64,000 bases of DNA from Condylostoma magnum (GCA_920105805.1 CAKKTI010000028.1:1-64000); one strand, 5' to 3'. Positions 52,323 to 64,000 are shown, numbered from the stretch's first letter. A program made the numbers and translations. Notes: generated by a model from the sequence alone, not told the origin.

Positions 52323-54842
52323 CTAAGACTCGTCTAATTGAGATCTTGAAAACGGCCTATTTTCTGATATATGCACTCCCTTTTCACTTAGAAAGTCAGC
52401 TAATTCCTAACTGGGATAAAGACTGCCTCCATGTCTGGGCTCGTTGAAGTTTTAATTATAACTAGCCATATGCTTCATAGATGCACTTAATGGACTCAGA
52501 GGACGATACTGTCCTTAATAAGTTACATTGCCTATATTGAACCTTTTTTACTTATCAATAATTGCACTCATTACAGCCTCCTCAGCATGGCCTGGAACAT
52601 AATTAGACTATCTGAAGCTAGCTTCTGGTGAAAAGTGAGTCTAAAATTGGTTATTCTTTTTATGTACTTGCTTTTTCTAGATCTGTTTTAGTCGATTTTC
52701 AAGTTAAAAGGCTTCTGAGTCGTAAAAGTCTGGCTAAGGAACCTCAGGTTGCCTCTCATATTCGGATTATGAGTCTGTATTTATTTAAGCCCATTGGTTT
52801 TCTATGTGGTTGACCTTTTTCTATTTAAAGTTTACCAGAGATTAGTTTAATTATCGCCTTATTGACTGTATTTCTAGTTGCTCTTATTCGATTTCTTATA
52901 GTTTTAACTCAAAGCGCTCTAGTTTTAGCTTTAAACTTGGATTACTAAGCTTTTTTTTATGGTTTTGGAGTATTGACTCAATTCTATTAAACTAGGGATT
53001 TAGTTTCTGCATTGCACAATCGATTATTTTATCTAAATCCGTTTCATCTATTTTAGAACTGATTAGCACGTCTAATCTATTGATATAATTACTAAAATCT
53101 GTGTCAATTTTCTATATCATTTCTTCAACTGGTTAAATCTTCAAGTTTCTTTCTAAAATTTATAGCTTTTTCTCTATTTACTAGGATTTAATATTATTTT
53201 AGTATTACACGTCTTTATATCCTTGCTCAATTTCTTATTTATTGTTTTCAGATTGTTACTAGAAATTAATTATTTCATTGGATATTTGATTATAGTTTTC
53301 TTATATTTTCTCTAATTATTTTTCTACTTTTTCTTATGCGTTTTATAATAAATCAATACTAGATTATTGAGGAATATCAATTTAAAGAGAGGATTTGAGA
53401 TCACTTTACTATTTTTATATATCTTTTAAATCTTAGGCCAAAATCTCGATTTTAGAGTCTACTTAAGGCAGTTGTTTAAATAGGTCTTATATTTTCTCCT
53501 AAATAATCTCGTTTTAATTCTTTTACTCGTCAAGCTTTTCATTATAATAATCTAAAATGGACTACTTTTACTAGCTTTATTCGATTTCATCTTATTTATC
53601 CTTTATAGCTTTAAATTATTCATTTTGCTATGCAATTTTAGTTTCTAGTTAAAATTAGTAATTTTTTTATTCTTAGTGTATTGATTCCACTTTTTCAAGT
53701 CTTCCTTCAAGTTTGTTTAAATTTTCATTTATAATCTACTCAACTTATTATACAGCTATAGTCATATTTTGAATTTATAATTGAAAGCTCTATAAAAGTT
53801 TCTCTTGTTGATAGTTGATAGATTGGCTATCTTACTTTTATTAGCTATTTTTAGGTACTTTTCTATCATAAATATTCTTTTATTATGCATCAAGGCTATC
53901 ATAAGGTACAATTGATTAAATAGCTCTATTAGCTACAAGAGCATCTAATATAGTTTTATATTAAGGGTACAACTCCCAGTCATAGCTTCCATTAATGTAA
54001 CAAAGACAGTTATTTTTCTCTATTAAAGTTTTCTCTAATTAAACTATCTATTCACTATCAAATAAATCAAAATCTAAGCTATGCAAAGTAGCATTTTCTA
54101 GTATATTCGATAACTTTAGCATTATTAAATCTTTTATTTAAAACGTTATACCATTATGTTAAATATACTCATTATAATCATTAGTTAAAAGTATCAATCC
54201 CAGATTTGTGAGTTAAGAATTCTCAACTGCATCTAACAAACTCAGAATCTTCTCATAGAAAATTGGGTTATACGATACTGAAAAGCTTTATAAAGAGTTG
54301 TTTATCCTTAAACATTTACTGAAATCATGATACATGATAAGATTATGGCTTAGATTAAGCTAGGTAATACTTTTATTTTACTCTAGAAATATGCTTGTAT
54401 TTAAAGCATTTGAATCATCAATTCTGAGTGTAATTTACTAGTTATCTGATAGGTCCAAATTTTCAATGGATTTGTTCTTTTGTAATCCTTCTAATAAGAT
54501 TTATACGGTATCATGGTTTATTATATTGCAGCCTCTTAAAACTAATTACTTTAAAAATCTATTCTTTATTATACCCTATACGATCACTTTCATTGAGAAA
54601 CTGCTGATGCTTTAACCGATTATATGAAGTTCCTATAAAAACTCATAGTTCTCAGTTAGTAAAAGTCCAATACAGTGATAGTCCTTCATACTCTGTATAT
54701 AATTTACAAATTCATATGAATCTTCAATTGAAGGAATAACAAGTACAATCTCTTTGTTTTTCAATTATTTTATTATTGATTTTAATATTTTTGATCCCTT
54801 TGCAGCTGCAATCTCTTAATAAAATACATGCGCTTATTCCAT
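52323..54842 (-). CDS. Leucine-rich-repeat and coiled-coil protein
   Basis: 839 residues. Residues about 70-235 hold LRRs of the ribonuclease-inhibitor type (LKQLVLRGCNII, SIENLDLSDNQL, SITQLNLSHNLI, LQSFSVSYNPI). Residues about 310-640 are a long Gln/Glu/Lys coiled coil. The C-terminal 90 residues are different: NYVPGHAEEAVMSAI, FNIGNVTYQGQYRPLSP, RHGGSLYPSQE, possibly a short conserved docking module. Proteins with this plan often sit at cilia or the basal body; that is inferred. Stop TAG, then TAA. Confidence 0.8.
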
Positions 54843-54961
54843 TTTATATTTTGTATAAATTTAGTATATAGGCTTTATAGTATATCTTTGAATAGGCCTA
54901 TTCATTACGTAAAATAAGCCTGTAATAATAAGTACATACACTTTACAAAAAATAATTTAAA

Positions 54962-55831
54962 ATGGAAAATACCCCGGATTATTCCCCTTAAACAGATTTA
55001 TCTTAAACCATTCTATAATATGACGGACAAAAGGATTAACTGCTATAATAAAAAAAGCTTATTTTATAGAAACTAAGTGAAGGAAAAAGCTAATTTCTAT
55101 AAGAGCGGGAATCATTGTATAGTTAAATAGAAAAAGATAAAAGATTACAGCAGCAAGAGCTCTAATAATTGTACTAAGAGTAAATTGAATTAGAAGCTGA
55201 GGTAAAATAGCTAGAGTCTTCCACCCCTTCTTAATGCTTTGAAATAGAAAACATTAAATATGAAATTGCAAAAGCATAAGAAAATCTAGGATGAGTTTTT
55301 GAAAAAAGAAATTCATCAGCTGAAGAATTCTAAGAACTAATGGAATCAATTTAAGCAAAGGAAAATGACATAAATAAACTTTTTACTGATAATCTTAAAC
55401 TATAGGAAAATTTTCGTAATTTAAAAATTTAGGAAAACATAGTTCAAAATGAAATTTTACAACAAAAAATTGATTATGAGGCAAAAATACGGTAATTAAA
55501 CGAAGAAATTGCTATGATAAAGCTAAATATTATTCATGAAGATGAGTAAAACAATAGAAATATTTCAGCTATTCAGAGTAAGAATAGTTCTGATTAAAAT
55601 TATGTATAAAAGCTTGAGTTTTAACTAAATGAGACTTAACGTAGGCTAAATTCCCTGGAATCATAATAATCAACAACGAGAAGTACATAAAGAACCAGCT
55701 CTCCATGTAAGATACCGAAGCCTGCCCTAAAGCGAAATCTGACACCAAGAAAACAAATGAGAGCAGAATCTCCAGACTTAGCAAGAATTTCAAAGCCAAG
55801 AGTGAGTCTTACTCGAACTCCTAAAAAATAA
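54962..55831 (+). CDS. Coiled-coil protein with basic tail
   Basis: 289 residues. Coiled coil spans about 20-225, then a basic tail rich in Pro/Ser/Arg (SSPCKIPKPALKRNLTPRK, TRTPKK). No family recognised. The stop cluster TAA TAA TGA lies at 55829-55837; the next gene's upstream ATG overlaps this cluster. The tail resembles that of the coiled-coil protein at 19015. Confidence 0.75.
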
Positions 55832-55878
55832 TAATGATTTTACCTTTTAATAATTACTTCATAGCAGTTTATACAATA

Positions 55879-56901
55879 ATGGAAATATTTTATTATACAA
55901 AGAAAGGCCTGGTTCCATATCTCAGCTAGCATAATCTCCCAAACCTTACTTTAAACTTAACTGACTTTTACTCTATTAATTTCCCCAAAAGCCTAGCAGA
56001 ATATTCCTCAGTACAGCATAATTAAGTGTTTTTATCTATAAAGGATATAATGAACGAGAGCTCCGTAAGTGGTTTACAAAAATCTAATGAGGTTATAATA
56101 AATGCTCCTAGAAAGTAGTAAATAAGTACATAGGAATTTATGGATTTTGCTAATAGGTCTCAAGTATAAAACATTGTTTCTCTAGCCGAAGAAGCAAGTT
56201 TAACCTCAGGAAAATAGAAATAAAGACGATCTGCTGTTAATGGTGTTAAAATGCTTGAGAAATGTATAGAATTGCGGTAATCTAGTTACAGATTATTCGG
56301 TAATATTCAAGGAGGTAGCAATATCTAAAGTAGACTGGATTGTACAGAATAAATTTAATAAAAGGAGGTTGATGGATTTTATATAGGAGGATTTGGCTTA
56401 AATGATTTTGGAGATTAACTATAATAAATTGTATAATAAGTTTGCTAAAAGCTAGGATAAGATAATAGGCCGATTTTTCTATCAGGTCCTGGAAAACCAC
56501 TGGATATAATTTACTCTGCATTATAAGGCGTAAGCTATTTTGAAACAATCTGGCCATTCAAGCTTTCTAAAGAAAACCGAGCTTTGATATGCAATTTTTC
56601 TCCGATTACAGAATCTGAGAACCAGTCTGGAACTATGGAAAAGACTATATCCCTTAGAGATCCTTAAATGGAGGAGGATTATAACCCAATTATGCAAGGA
56701 TGTGTATGTGAGTGCTGCAGAGACTATACAAGAAGCTATCTATACCACCTGATAAACGTGAGAGAAATGAATGCTAGTATTCTTATAACGATGCATAATG
56801 TGCATATTATGAATGAGCTTATACGAAATATGAGAATTTATTAACAACTAGGATTACTGCAGGAATTTTACAACTGGTTTCAGAGAACACAATGCGAGTA
56901 G
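55879..56901 (+). CDS. QTRT2: Queuine tRNA-ribosyltransferase accessory subunit 2
   Basis: 340 residues of the TGT barrel. Landmarks: LFGNIQGGSN, EVDGFYIGGFG, RPIFLSGPGKPLDIIYSALQ, GVSYFETIWPF and the zinc site CVCECC (CxCxxC) with a downstream His in LITMHNVH. In TGT the GVDxFDCV motif carries the catalytic site; here it is YFETIWP as in QTRT2, the non-catalytic partner of the eukaryotic heterodimer that puts queuine at wobble position 34 of tRNAs. An in-frame ATG at 55834 would overlap the previous stop codons. Stop TAG-TAA. Confidence 0.88.
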
Positions 56902-56912
56902 TAAATTAAGCT

Positions 56913-57608
56913 TTAATTTTTATCTAACTAACTTCTATTTGTATTACCTCTCACTTATATCCCCAAATTACCCTCTGAAATCCTGGCTTATAGCACTGTA
57001 TTGATATTCTCTCTTCTAGCAATACATTGTTTTCGTAGCACTTCAAAGTTTTATGCACATTTATAATAATTAAACGCACAAAAGACATAAATAGAGGCGA
57101 ATAGTCCATCTATAACGACAAGTACTATATCTATAATATTATAAAAATCAGGCATAGGGTCCCTCTCTTACCCTTCAATTACTTAACTTTCAGCTTTGAA
57201 AAACATAGCCTCACATATAGGACCAATAATAAAGCAAATAGTGTAGATAAAGATCAAAGAAGCAAGACCTATCATATAATTTCTTATATTCTCCGACTTT
57301 CTATGCCTTGCACAATAATAAGCCAGTCCCCCAGCTGTGAATAGGCAAATTACTAGTAAAATATTAACTATTATTTCTTCCACTCTCATTCTACTCCCAA
57401 AAGAAACAATGAAAACTAGTACCAGATCTAAAATTCCATAAAGGTAGAAAGATCCACATGCCATCCAAATTCATTTCACCCATCTATCTCTGTCCTTAGA
57501 AGTTGACCCTAACTCAAATTCAAGTCGTGAATTAATTGAAATTCTAGGTTAGGAACTTTAAGACTGCCTTAAAATTGGAAGACTAAGGTCTTATTGCTGA
57601 GATGACAT
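56913..57608 (-). CDS. Small four-TM membrane protein
   Basis: 231 residues. A charged N-terminal region of about 50 residues (SRLEFELGSTSKDRDRW) is followed by four hydrophobic segments: GSFYLYGILDLVLVFIV, IIVNILLVICLFTAGGLA, MIGLASLIFIYTICFIIG and IIDIVLVVIDGLFASIYVF. A loop CARHRKSEN separates TM2 and TM3. The family is unknown. A Trp is encoded by TGA just before TM1. It is the last gene of a three-gene minus-strand run with the SNARE and MGCC genes. Confidence 0.75.
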
Positions 57609-57625
57609 TTTATTTTAATTACTCT

Positions 57626-58258
57626 CTAAAGATAAAGCATTATTAGAACTAAAAATATTCCTAGTATAAAGATTAAACACATCAGACAAGTATTCGAAGA
57701 CTTCTCAAGCATTTCAATCATTCTTTTTTAAGTCTTTGATAGTTTTTCAGTGTTTTCATCCATATCTGATCCTATGTTTTGCAGTATGGAGTTGTGGACT
57801 TCTAATTCATCGTTTATGTTCTCTGATAATTACTTTATTGTCCCAGTTACCTATGCAAGTTCACTTAGATGTTAATTCTATGTAGTTCTCATCGTTAGTT
57901 GTTACTCTCATTACTGCTCACGTGACATCTGGCTAAAATTTTAATCAGATTCTATAGGAAAGTGGCTTTCAAAGGATTTTTGTATTGTATTGCCTAATCT
58001 TGTAGATAAAGCTTATGCTTTTGAGTCTATTTGATTTATTTAGGATATTCTACGATTCTTCTCGGCTTCTGAGGCCGAGGATGTTTAAGTAGAGCGTCTT
58101 AATTGGTCAATATTCGCAGCTAGGCTATGTAAGGCTTTTCTAGCCGGGGGTTCTAGTTATTACAGTTTATCTAAATTCTTCTCTGTATTATACACCAACT
58201 CATGCACTTTGCAGTACTCATCTTCAATCTTTCCTATAATGCTAACAAAATCTACCAT
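57626..58258 (-). CDS. Qc-type SNARE (syntaxin-6/8-like)
   Basis: 210 residues. The SNARE motif lies at about 125-185 (HLSELAQVTGTIKQLSENI, then VHNSILQNIGSDMDENTEKL), with the central Gln layer residue, followed by a C-terminal membrane anchor (CLMCLIFILGIFLVLIMLYL) ending directly at TAG, as tail-anchored SNAREs do. The N-terminal helical part (MVDFVSIIGKIEDEYCKV) resembles syntaxin 6/10 family proteins of Golgi and endosomes. The ATG is one base after the last in-frame TAA of the upstream MGCC gene. Confidence 0.85.
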
Positions 58259-58259
58259 T

Positions 58260-58541
58260 TTAATTAAGATTAGACTACATTGGTAAGTTTAGCATTGCTC
58301 GAGAGCGAATCTGTGATGTTGGACTATACAGGAATATAGAATCTAGGTCTGGTTTTAGATTGTTTTAATTTATCATTTATTAGTTTTCTATGAAAGTTAC
58401 GTCGTTTTCTATTGAGGCTATTGTTATATCGTAAAATTCATTTGTAATTCGGCTTTAAGCAAAGTCTCGAGACTTAAAGATTGTAGAATTCGTTAGCATA
58501 ATTTCATGGTTCTCCGAACGGTTAACTTAACAGCAACCCAT
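58260..58541 (-). CDS. Small MGCC protein (second)
   Basis: 93 residues starting MGCCQVNRSENHEI, with likely N-myristoyl and palmitoyl sites. It shares MGCCQ and the EI spacing with the protein at 23100. The rest is Ser/Asn rich with several RS/SR sites (IFKSRDF, SQIRSRAM) and has no domain. The end may be TAA 58260 or TAG 15 bases earlier in the reading direction. Confidence 0.6.
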
Positions 58542-58591
58542 TTTTTATTATTTTGGTATATTTTATGGAATTTGAGTGTTTTTATATGTAA

Positions 58592-59683
58592 ATGGAGTTA
58601 TATAATATGCAAAGAAATATAGATTAAACAGTCTTAAGTTAAGTTACTGTAAAATAGCTGATTGCTGAATAAAATTTTGACCCTAAAGCGCTTTCTTTGT
58701 ATAATGAGCTTTGGAGTATTTAGTTATATAATAGAGGGGAGTTTGATGAGTTGATATTGGGGATTGGTATACATATAATCATTCTTATATTCGGTATGAG
58801 GTTAAATAACTAATAATAATTACTAATCATAGAAGAAATATAACAGATATCTAATCCATAGTCACAGCATCTTTTAGCTTCTATTAATAAGTGTTTACAG
58901 GAAGCAAGAAGATAACAATCTATATAATACTTCAATTAATATCAGTCTTAAATTTTAGCTACTTTTTAAGATATAATAAGAGATAAACAAACAAATGAAT
59001 TATCATTTCAAGGAATTACATCCTTACTTATCAGATTTGGACTAACTCTAAAAGTAATTTCAGATACTAAGAATAACTTTAATTACTATGGAAGCAAAAC
59101 AAATGGATCATTACTTTTACATTATTTTCAAAGCAAAAAGGATCAAAACTAGTAATTGCAAGGAATCATTTTTCCATCAATCTCATTTCATTTATTAGGA
59201 CTAGATCAAAGGAAGATTTACTTAGAAAGAGTGGTAGGCTATCCTTTAAATTATTCCTAAGCAAAGCATTAAAAGGAGACGGAAGAGTTCTTTAAGAAAT
59301 AATTTTTCGCAAAATTCCGTGAATAAAACCCACAAGCAGCTCAAAACTTAAACCATTAATTATAAATACAGTTAGAAAATTGCTCATGTGGAAAGTAAAA
59401 TAAAGGCTTACTAAGACTTAAGTGTGAATGTGTTCAATGTAAATTTTGTCTTTAATAGTCAATTGGAAAAACTAGATGCTGCAAATGTGATGCATAACTA
59501 TAGAAAAATTCCAAAATTTATAGGTTATAATTGAAGTGTTTTAAGTGCAAGTTTTTGAAGAGTCTTAATGAAGTAAATGTTTATCAATGTAATCATGTTA
59601 CATGCAAAAACTGTAATTAAATCTTCAATAAGAGATTTAGTGAAGATATTTGTTTAGTATGTGATATGTTTTAGTCTAACTAG
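58592..59683 (+). CDS. Cys-rich RING/IBR-like zinc-binding protein
   Basis: 363 residues. The last 110 residues hold paired Cys motifs (CSCGKQN, CECVQCKFC, CCKCDAQL, then KCFKCKF, CNHVTCKNCN, CLVCD) arranged like RING/IBR cross-brace fingers, suggesting an E3 ubiquitin ligase. The first 260 residues are helical with no known domain (SFQGITSLLIRFGLTLKV). An in-frame ATG at 58565 would add nine residues. The assignment to a RING class is by Cys spacing only. Confidence 0.65.
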
Positions 59684-59705
59684 TTTATGAATAATCTGTT
59701 GTATA

Positions 59706-60845
59706 ATGGTATTAGGAGAATTGATGCTAAAAGCCCTAATAGTAGAATTGTTCCTTGAAATGTCCAATTTTTCTTATGAATATACAATTAAGTTTGTATT
59801 AAATCTTCTTATTGTTCTTTTATATCGATTAGTTTTTTATTTGATTTTTCAAGCATCTAGATCTACTGCTTACTTCTCGATATTTGTATTTAAAGCTAAA
59901 TTTATTCCATATAGGAAGCTTAATGACTCTAGTTGATTGGAAATTCAAAGAATTGTTCATCTTTTTGTTACTTAATCTATTCTTACTGTGAAAATTCCTA
60001 GTCAAATTGCTAAACTGTACTTTTCTATTCTAAATCCTTTTATAATTTTTCCTTTTACTCTAATTTTTACTATAATTACTATTCATAATGCTCTATATCT
60101 TATATGCTACAGTTTTACAGGCTATTTTTATATTTAGATGAAATTTTTAATTACTTTTACTTCTCTGATTCAAGCTTTGTTTGAATACATTGATAATTTT
60201 AGTCTAATATTTAATATTTTTAATCAATTTAAGAAGACTTATTTTTTATCTATTACAAAGATTCTTTCAATTCATCGTTTTATTTCTTTAAGTTTGCTTA
60301 TTCTTATCTTTATGCTTCAAATTATTCCTACAATTATAGTAAATAATGTTATAATCTGTCCTTTTAATAAGTATAAAGCTAAAGAGATTTACTAATTTAC
60401 TCCTCTTATGACTTTTATAATACATACTATTTCTCTTGACATGATATATAATCCAAGTATCTCTAAATTAGATCTTCACTAACAATTTAACTATTCTCTT
60501 AGTTTTCCATATTATTAATTACTAAAAGACTCCCTCCCCACTATCATGCCTATAATGCTTTGCTCTTCTTAACCTTTATTACCCCTTGCTTTAATTCCTC
60601 ATATTTTAAATCGTTTAATCTCTTTCTTTTATTTTTTCCTTTAATATTCTTTAATTCTATTCTAGCTCTTAGATTTACTATTATTAGTCTAAAATTAACC
60701 TGAAGAGTTCATCTTTAGTAACATTTTGCTTTGTATTTTCTTTTCTTTTATACTACATTATATCCTGCTTATTATACTTCGTTATCAGTTTTTACTCCTG
60801 TTATTTTTATCATTAATACACAGAACCTGGAGTCAGAACTCCTGA
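59706..60845 (+). CDS. Multi-pass membrane protein, unknown family
   Basis: 379 residues, extremely rich in Leu/Ile/Phe, with about eight hydrophobic segments (FVLNLLIVLLYRLVFYLIF, FISLSLLILIFMLQIIPTIIV and others). No transporter or channel motif recognised. Codon use is T-rich and unlike neighbouring genes. It ends at TGA with ATG of the next gene one base further. The T-rich composition could in part be chance reading of low-complexity DNA, but the frame is free of TGA except for the Trp-like one at about 59935. Confidence 0.5.
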
Positions 60846-60846
60846 A

Positions 60847-61397
60847 ATGTCATCTAAATCAGACAACAGGTCTGTATCTAATCTTATCTCTGTATCTTCT
60901 CTAGAATCGCAATCCATTTTATATTTGTAAAAGTTTTAATAAGTACATAGACATTTTTAGATATGTGAAAACATAAAACAGAGAATGTAAATAGGATTGA
61001 ATAAGAAAGACTAAGATAACTTCGCAAGTAATCATTATTTAAATTCAAAAATCTACCAATTCCTGAGGTTATTTCCCCAAGATATTGTAAGCCAAAGACC
61101 ATATACAGGTTTAATTTGGAGGAAATATTTATGTAACAAGAAAGCCCTCGTCTCTTATGCACAAGAAGCTAGAAATAGTTCTATAACAGTTACTCTAGAC
61201 CCCTAACAGCCCGAACACAAATAAGATCATCTTACGGCATGCGAAACAACAGTACACTAAGCCATATAAAATCCGATTTTCTGATTCCTAAAACCTCAAG
61301 CTCACTAAGAGTAAGGGGATTTAATCCCAATCAAAATCACAACAACCATACAATCACTCTAAGACCATCATCATTCAAACCTTTTAAAACGACTTGA
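60847..61397 (+). CDS. Small basic protein with one 17-nt intron
   Basis: About 177 residues after removing 60927-60943. The N-terminus is Ser rich (MSSKSDNRSVSNLISVSSLE). After the intron the frame gives RIEQERLRQLRKQ, PRYCKPKTIYRFNLEEIF and a basic Ser/Asn tail ending in KPFKTT before TGA. Without the intron the N-terminal frame stays open but becomes less protein-like. No family recognised. Confidence 0.5.
60927..60943 (+). other. Probable 17-nt intron
   Basis: GTAAAAGTTTTAATAAG has GT..AG ends. Removal changes the frame to the one with better protein character and a TGA end 20 bp before the convergent stop of the next gene. Confidence 0.45.
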
Positions 61398-61415
61398 ATA
61401 AATTAAAATAAATAA

Positions 61416-62117
61416 CTAAGAATCAAACCCATAAAACTCTAAAATGTTCCTATTTCCAATGTTTCTAACTCTATGATTATTGCCTTCTCCCCGATTAGAT
61501 TCACTATTTTACTGCAGTAGATCTTCGAAAAAGTTAAGTTAGTATTATGAGATGGATTAAGTCTCACTTAGAATAAACCAAATAGCGTTTTGTTAGCATT
61601 CGTCATCGGTAGTAGATCCAACATAACTCAAGTAATTCTAAATCTAAAAGCGGTTTCCAAAGGCAGAGTTTAAATCCAGCTCTTATTCTTAGGATTAAGC
61701 TTGTATTAAAGTGTCAATAAATTAATTAGATTCTCCTTTAACGTCAAACATCAAGGAAATCGCAGACACTTGGTCATTTTCTAAAAACCTGTTGAAAATC
61801 TGCACTTCTAAAGGATAATGATGGGAATTGACTAGATGATCAGATGGGGAAACTACTCTGATCTGATATCCCCGTGCATCTTAACTAAAATCAGGAGTGT
61901 TTATATTAATAAATCCAAAATTATCTTAAACTGTATATTCTGAGCCCTCTGCTTAGGCTTGTATTAAGGTTGGATTGTAATCAGGTAATAATGGGTAATT
62001 AGACCCTGGCACTAGCACTGTTTTACTTAAATCAAGGTCAACAGGTGACCCATATTCTCTGCCTGCACAATCTTCTTACGCCTGGATCAAGATAAGTTTA
62101 AAAGCTATAAAAAACAT
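61416..62117 (-). CDS. Secreted carbonic-anhydrase-related protein without zinc ligands
   Basis: 233 residues with a signal peptide (MFFIAFKLILIQAQ). The alpha-carbonic-anhydrase fold is seen in REYGSPVDL, YQIRVVSPSDHLVN, YPLEVQIFN and NYLSYVGSTTDDEC followed by IWFIL. In active enzymes the strand FHFHSPSEH carries two zinc His and ELHLVH the third. Here they are replaced by Arg, Val and Gln, and the TTPPC turn is TTDDEC. So it should not hydrate CO2. Related non-catalytic proteins act in binding or scaffolding. The neighbouring channel gene is 21 bp upstream on the same strand. Confidence 0.8.
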
Positions 62118-62138
62118 ATTTTAATCAAAAACGGATAA

Positions 62139-64000
62139 CTATCTAATTAATCTTTGTTCTAACTTTTGTAGGATTATCTCTTTCACTACATGAAATTCTT
62201 GTTTTAGATCTTCAATCTCGTCACTAATGTCAAATTTCATCTATTGCATCTATTTCTTCAGTGAATTCACAGATTGATCTTGTAGTTCTAATCTTTTAGC
62301 GATTGCTTCATTGTTGCCAGTTTTGATCTTTTTCACCTTTTATATAACTACGTCAATCTTCTTATCACTTTGCCTTACTCTTTATCCAACTTAACTTATT
62401 GAATTTTTCAGAATTTTTATCTTGCCTTGCCATTTATTAACCCCTTCTTTAATAGTTTTAGGCTCATCGCATATTTGTAAATATTTTACATCTGTTTAAG
62501 TGTTTTATCAGAACATTAGAGCCTCAGTTTCCAGTATGATTTTAGCCAATTCTTTACAGTCTGCTACAGTTTGATTGCTTTGCACTCTATCGTAAGTATC
62601 TCCCATTATAGCAATCAGTAAATTCAGCATAATTAAGGGAATAATTATTGTTTCTATGAAAAATACGCAGTACTATAGCTCGTTGTAGTCATCTGTGGCA
62701 AAATCTCCAAATGCAAGTCTATAAGAATGTGTCATTGCTGAATTTAGATCAGATTACCCTCCTATATAATACATTAGCCCGAATTAAAGCGTTATGATTA
62801 GTAGGACGATTCCAAATGGAATAGTATCATGCACTATTTCAATAAGCATTCTCATTAAATACCTTGTTGAGTCAAAAAGTCTAAAATAGGCTAGAGCTCT
62901 TAATCATGACACAAAAGTAGAAATAACCAGTAAAGCATCCCCAGCTGATGACCAAAATAGTGTTAGATATACTAAAACTAGCAATCCTCTTATTAAAGAG
63001 ATCATGTTTCATACATTATTAAGATAAATATAGTATCCTTCCTTCAACTACATTAACGATTACCCTAAGTTTATCATTGACAATATTCCCATAATAATCA
63101 ATAAAGTAATATTATCTCTAAACACAGTATGGAATGTTAATGTCAACAAAAAGCATAAATAAAGAAAAGCTTTCATCATCAGCATCTTTCTACTTTTCAG
63201 CCATTTATATCTTAGCAGACTTTTAATGATTCTTGTATCAAAAATTTCCCCTATGTTCGCTGCTATTAATGCTCTTAGAAAATTTCTGCTGTTCAATGAT
63301 CCTAGTTCTGTTGGCAGTTTGTAAAGACTCTGCTAAAATTAAATTACTTACTCAGGCCCAGTTGACTTCAAAAAATCTCTTAAATCAATTAAAACATTGT
63401 CACTACCAACCACTACTGGGGGCTTACGTACAAAGCACCCATAGGTTGGCAAATATCCCTTAACTATTTATATACTTCCATGCAGAAACTCCGGAAGGGC
63501 TGGCAAATCAGAGTTAATGAGCTATAGCAATACAGGGTTAATTGTAGAAAATACAGCTGGTTGGTAATGCACTAAATACTTACAAAATCGCTTTAAGATA
63601 GCATTAGCACATACTTTGTTATTGTTTTCTAATGCAATTGACAACGGAGTATGATTTGTCAAAGTTGTTAAATATCTGAATTTCATTTTTATAGCTTCTT
63701 TGACTAAATTTACTTGATTGGTTCAGCATAGAACATGAAGCAAAGTTAGTCTGTAAGGATATACTACATAATTAATTCATTTCAAATCGACTAATTCAAG
63801 TTCCTTTCTTAAAGCTTTGCGTAAATTTCTTAGAAAAAGCCAGCCACTTTCTTCAGGGTATACACTGAGTCTGGCCGTGAATAAAGGATTGGGCTGGATT
63901 TGAATATCGTTGCTTTAGGCAGTTATTATAAATGATCCCTGTTTTCCACAAATGATGCTATTACATATATTTTCTATATGGAAACGAAGCAACTCAACTC
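62139..64000 (-). CDS. TRP-like cation channel, 3' part
   Basis: The last 620 residues; the 5' part lies beyond base 64000. From the window edge: a helical/ankyrin-like region (YRLTLLHVLCWTNQVNLVK, LTNHTPLSIALENNNKVC), then DLRDFLKSTGP, six hydrophobic segments including LMMKAFLYLCFLLTLTF and YLTLFWSSAGDALLVI, a pore region (AMTHSYRLAFGDF, DYNELQYCVFFIETIII) and LNLLIAIMGDTYDRV, the S6/TRP-type helix of ion-transport proteins. A cytoplasmic coiled coil ends the protein. It is typical of large ciliate TRP-related cation channels. Trp at TGA codons occur. The stop may be TAG 62139 or TAA 62121. Confidence 0.85.

Overview
This window looks like macronuclear DNA of a ciliate that has no dedicated stop codon. 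TAA and TAG are read as Gln and TGA as Trp throughout conserved domains. Yet conserved proteins end exactly where expected at an in-frame TAG, TAA or TGA: a histone H3 variant is 136 residues and then TAG, eIF1A ends in Asp-Ile then TAG, and a dynein heavy chain ends at TAG just after its usual C-terminus. This matches the nuclear code described for the heterotrich Condylostoma (NCBI table 28). It does not fit the karyorelict code (UGA the only stop) or the Tetrahymena/Paramecium code (UGA never Trp). A 15-nt intron in the dynein gene also fits a heterotrich. The organism is inferred; the codon behaviour is read from the sequence. Because any TAA, TAG or TGA may be sense or stop, most 3' ends here are the most plausible in-frame codon before the next gene and may be off by tens of bases.

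Layout. About 45 protein genes are packed on both strands, commonly 5-50 bp apart. No RNA gene, transposon, virus-like element or long repeat was recognised. 1-5241 (-): a partial giant secreted cysteine-rich/beta-helix protein. 5.5-9.8 kb: a kinase fused to a kinesin-like domain, then a CCT-motif protein. 10.2-13.1 kb: an acyl-CoA hydrolase, an otubain and TIPIN. 13.2-18.9 kb: a coiled-coil protein, a divergent H3, a PACRG-like protein, a TBC RabGAP, ribosomal protein uL5 and CCZ1. 19-26.4 kb: coiled-coil, HMG-box, MORN, PDI-like, ankyrin, PDE6-delta, eIF1A, a CXC-domain protein and small MG-C proteins. 26.4-39.6 kb: one dynein heavy chain. 39.8-46.8 kb: a PH protein, an XPF nuclease and a GCN2 kinase. 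46.8-64 kb: a second CCT protein, a TPR protein, a K+ channel, a phosphatase-like membrane protein, an MFS transporter, an LRR protein, QTRT2, a SNARE, a RING-like protein, membrane proteins, a carbonic-anhydrase-related protein and the 3' part of a cation channel.

The genes do not form one pathway. They are a sample of household functions: cilia (dynein, PACRG-like, PDE6-delta), membrane traffic (TBC, CCZ1, Qc-SNARE), chromatin and repair (H3 variant, HMG, TIPIN, XPF, CXC), and translation and stress (uL5, eIF1A, GCN2, QTRT2). The most unusual items are the kinesin-like/AGC-kinase fusion, the divergent H3, several pseudoenzymes (carbonic anhydrase, G6Pase/PAP2-like, PDI), and the extreme compaction combined with ambiguous stops.
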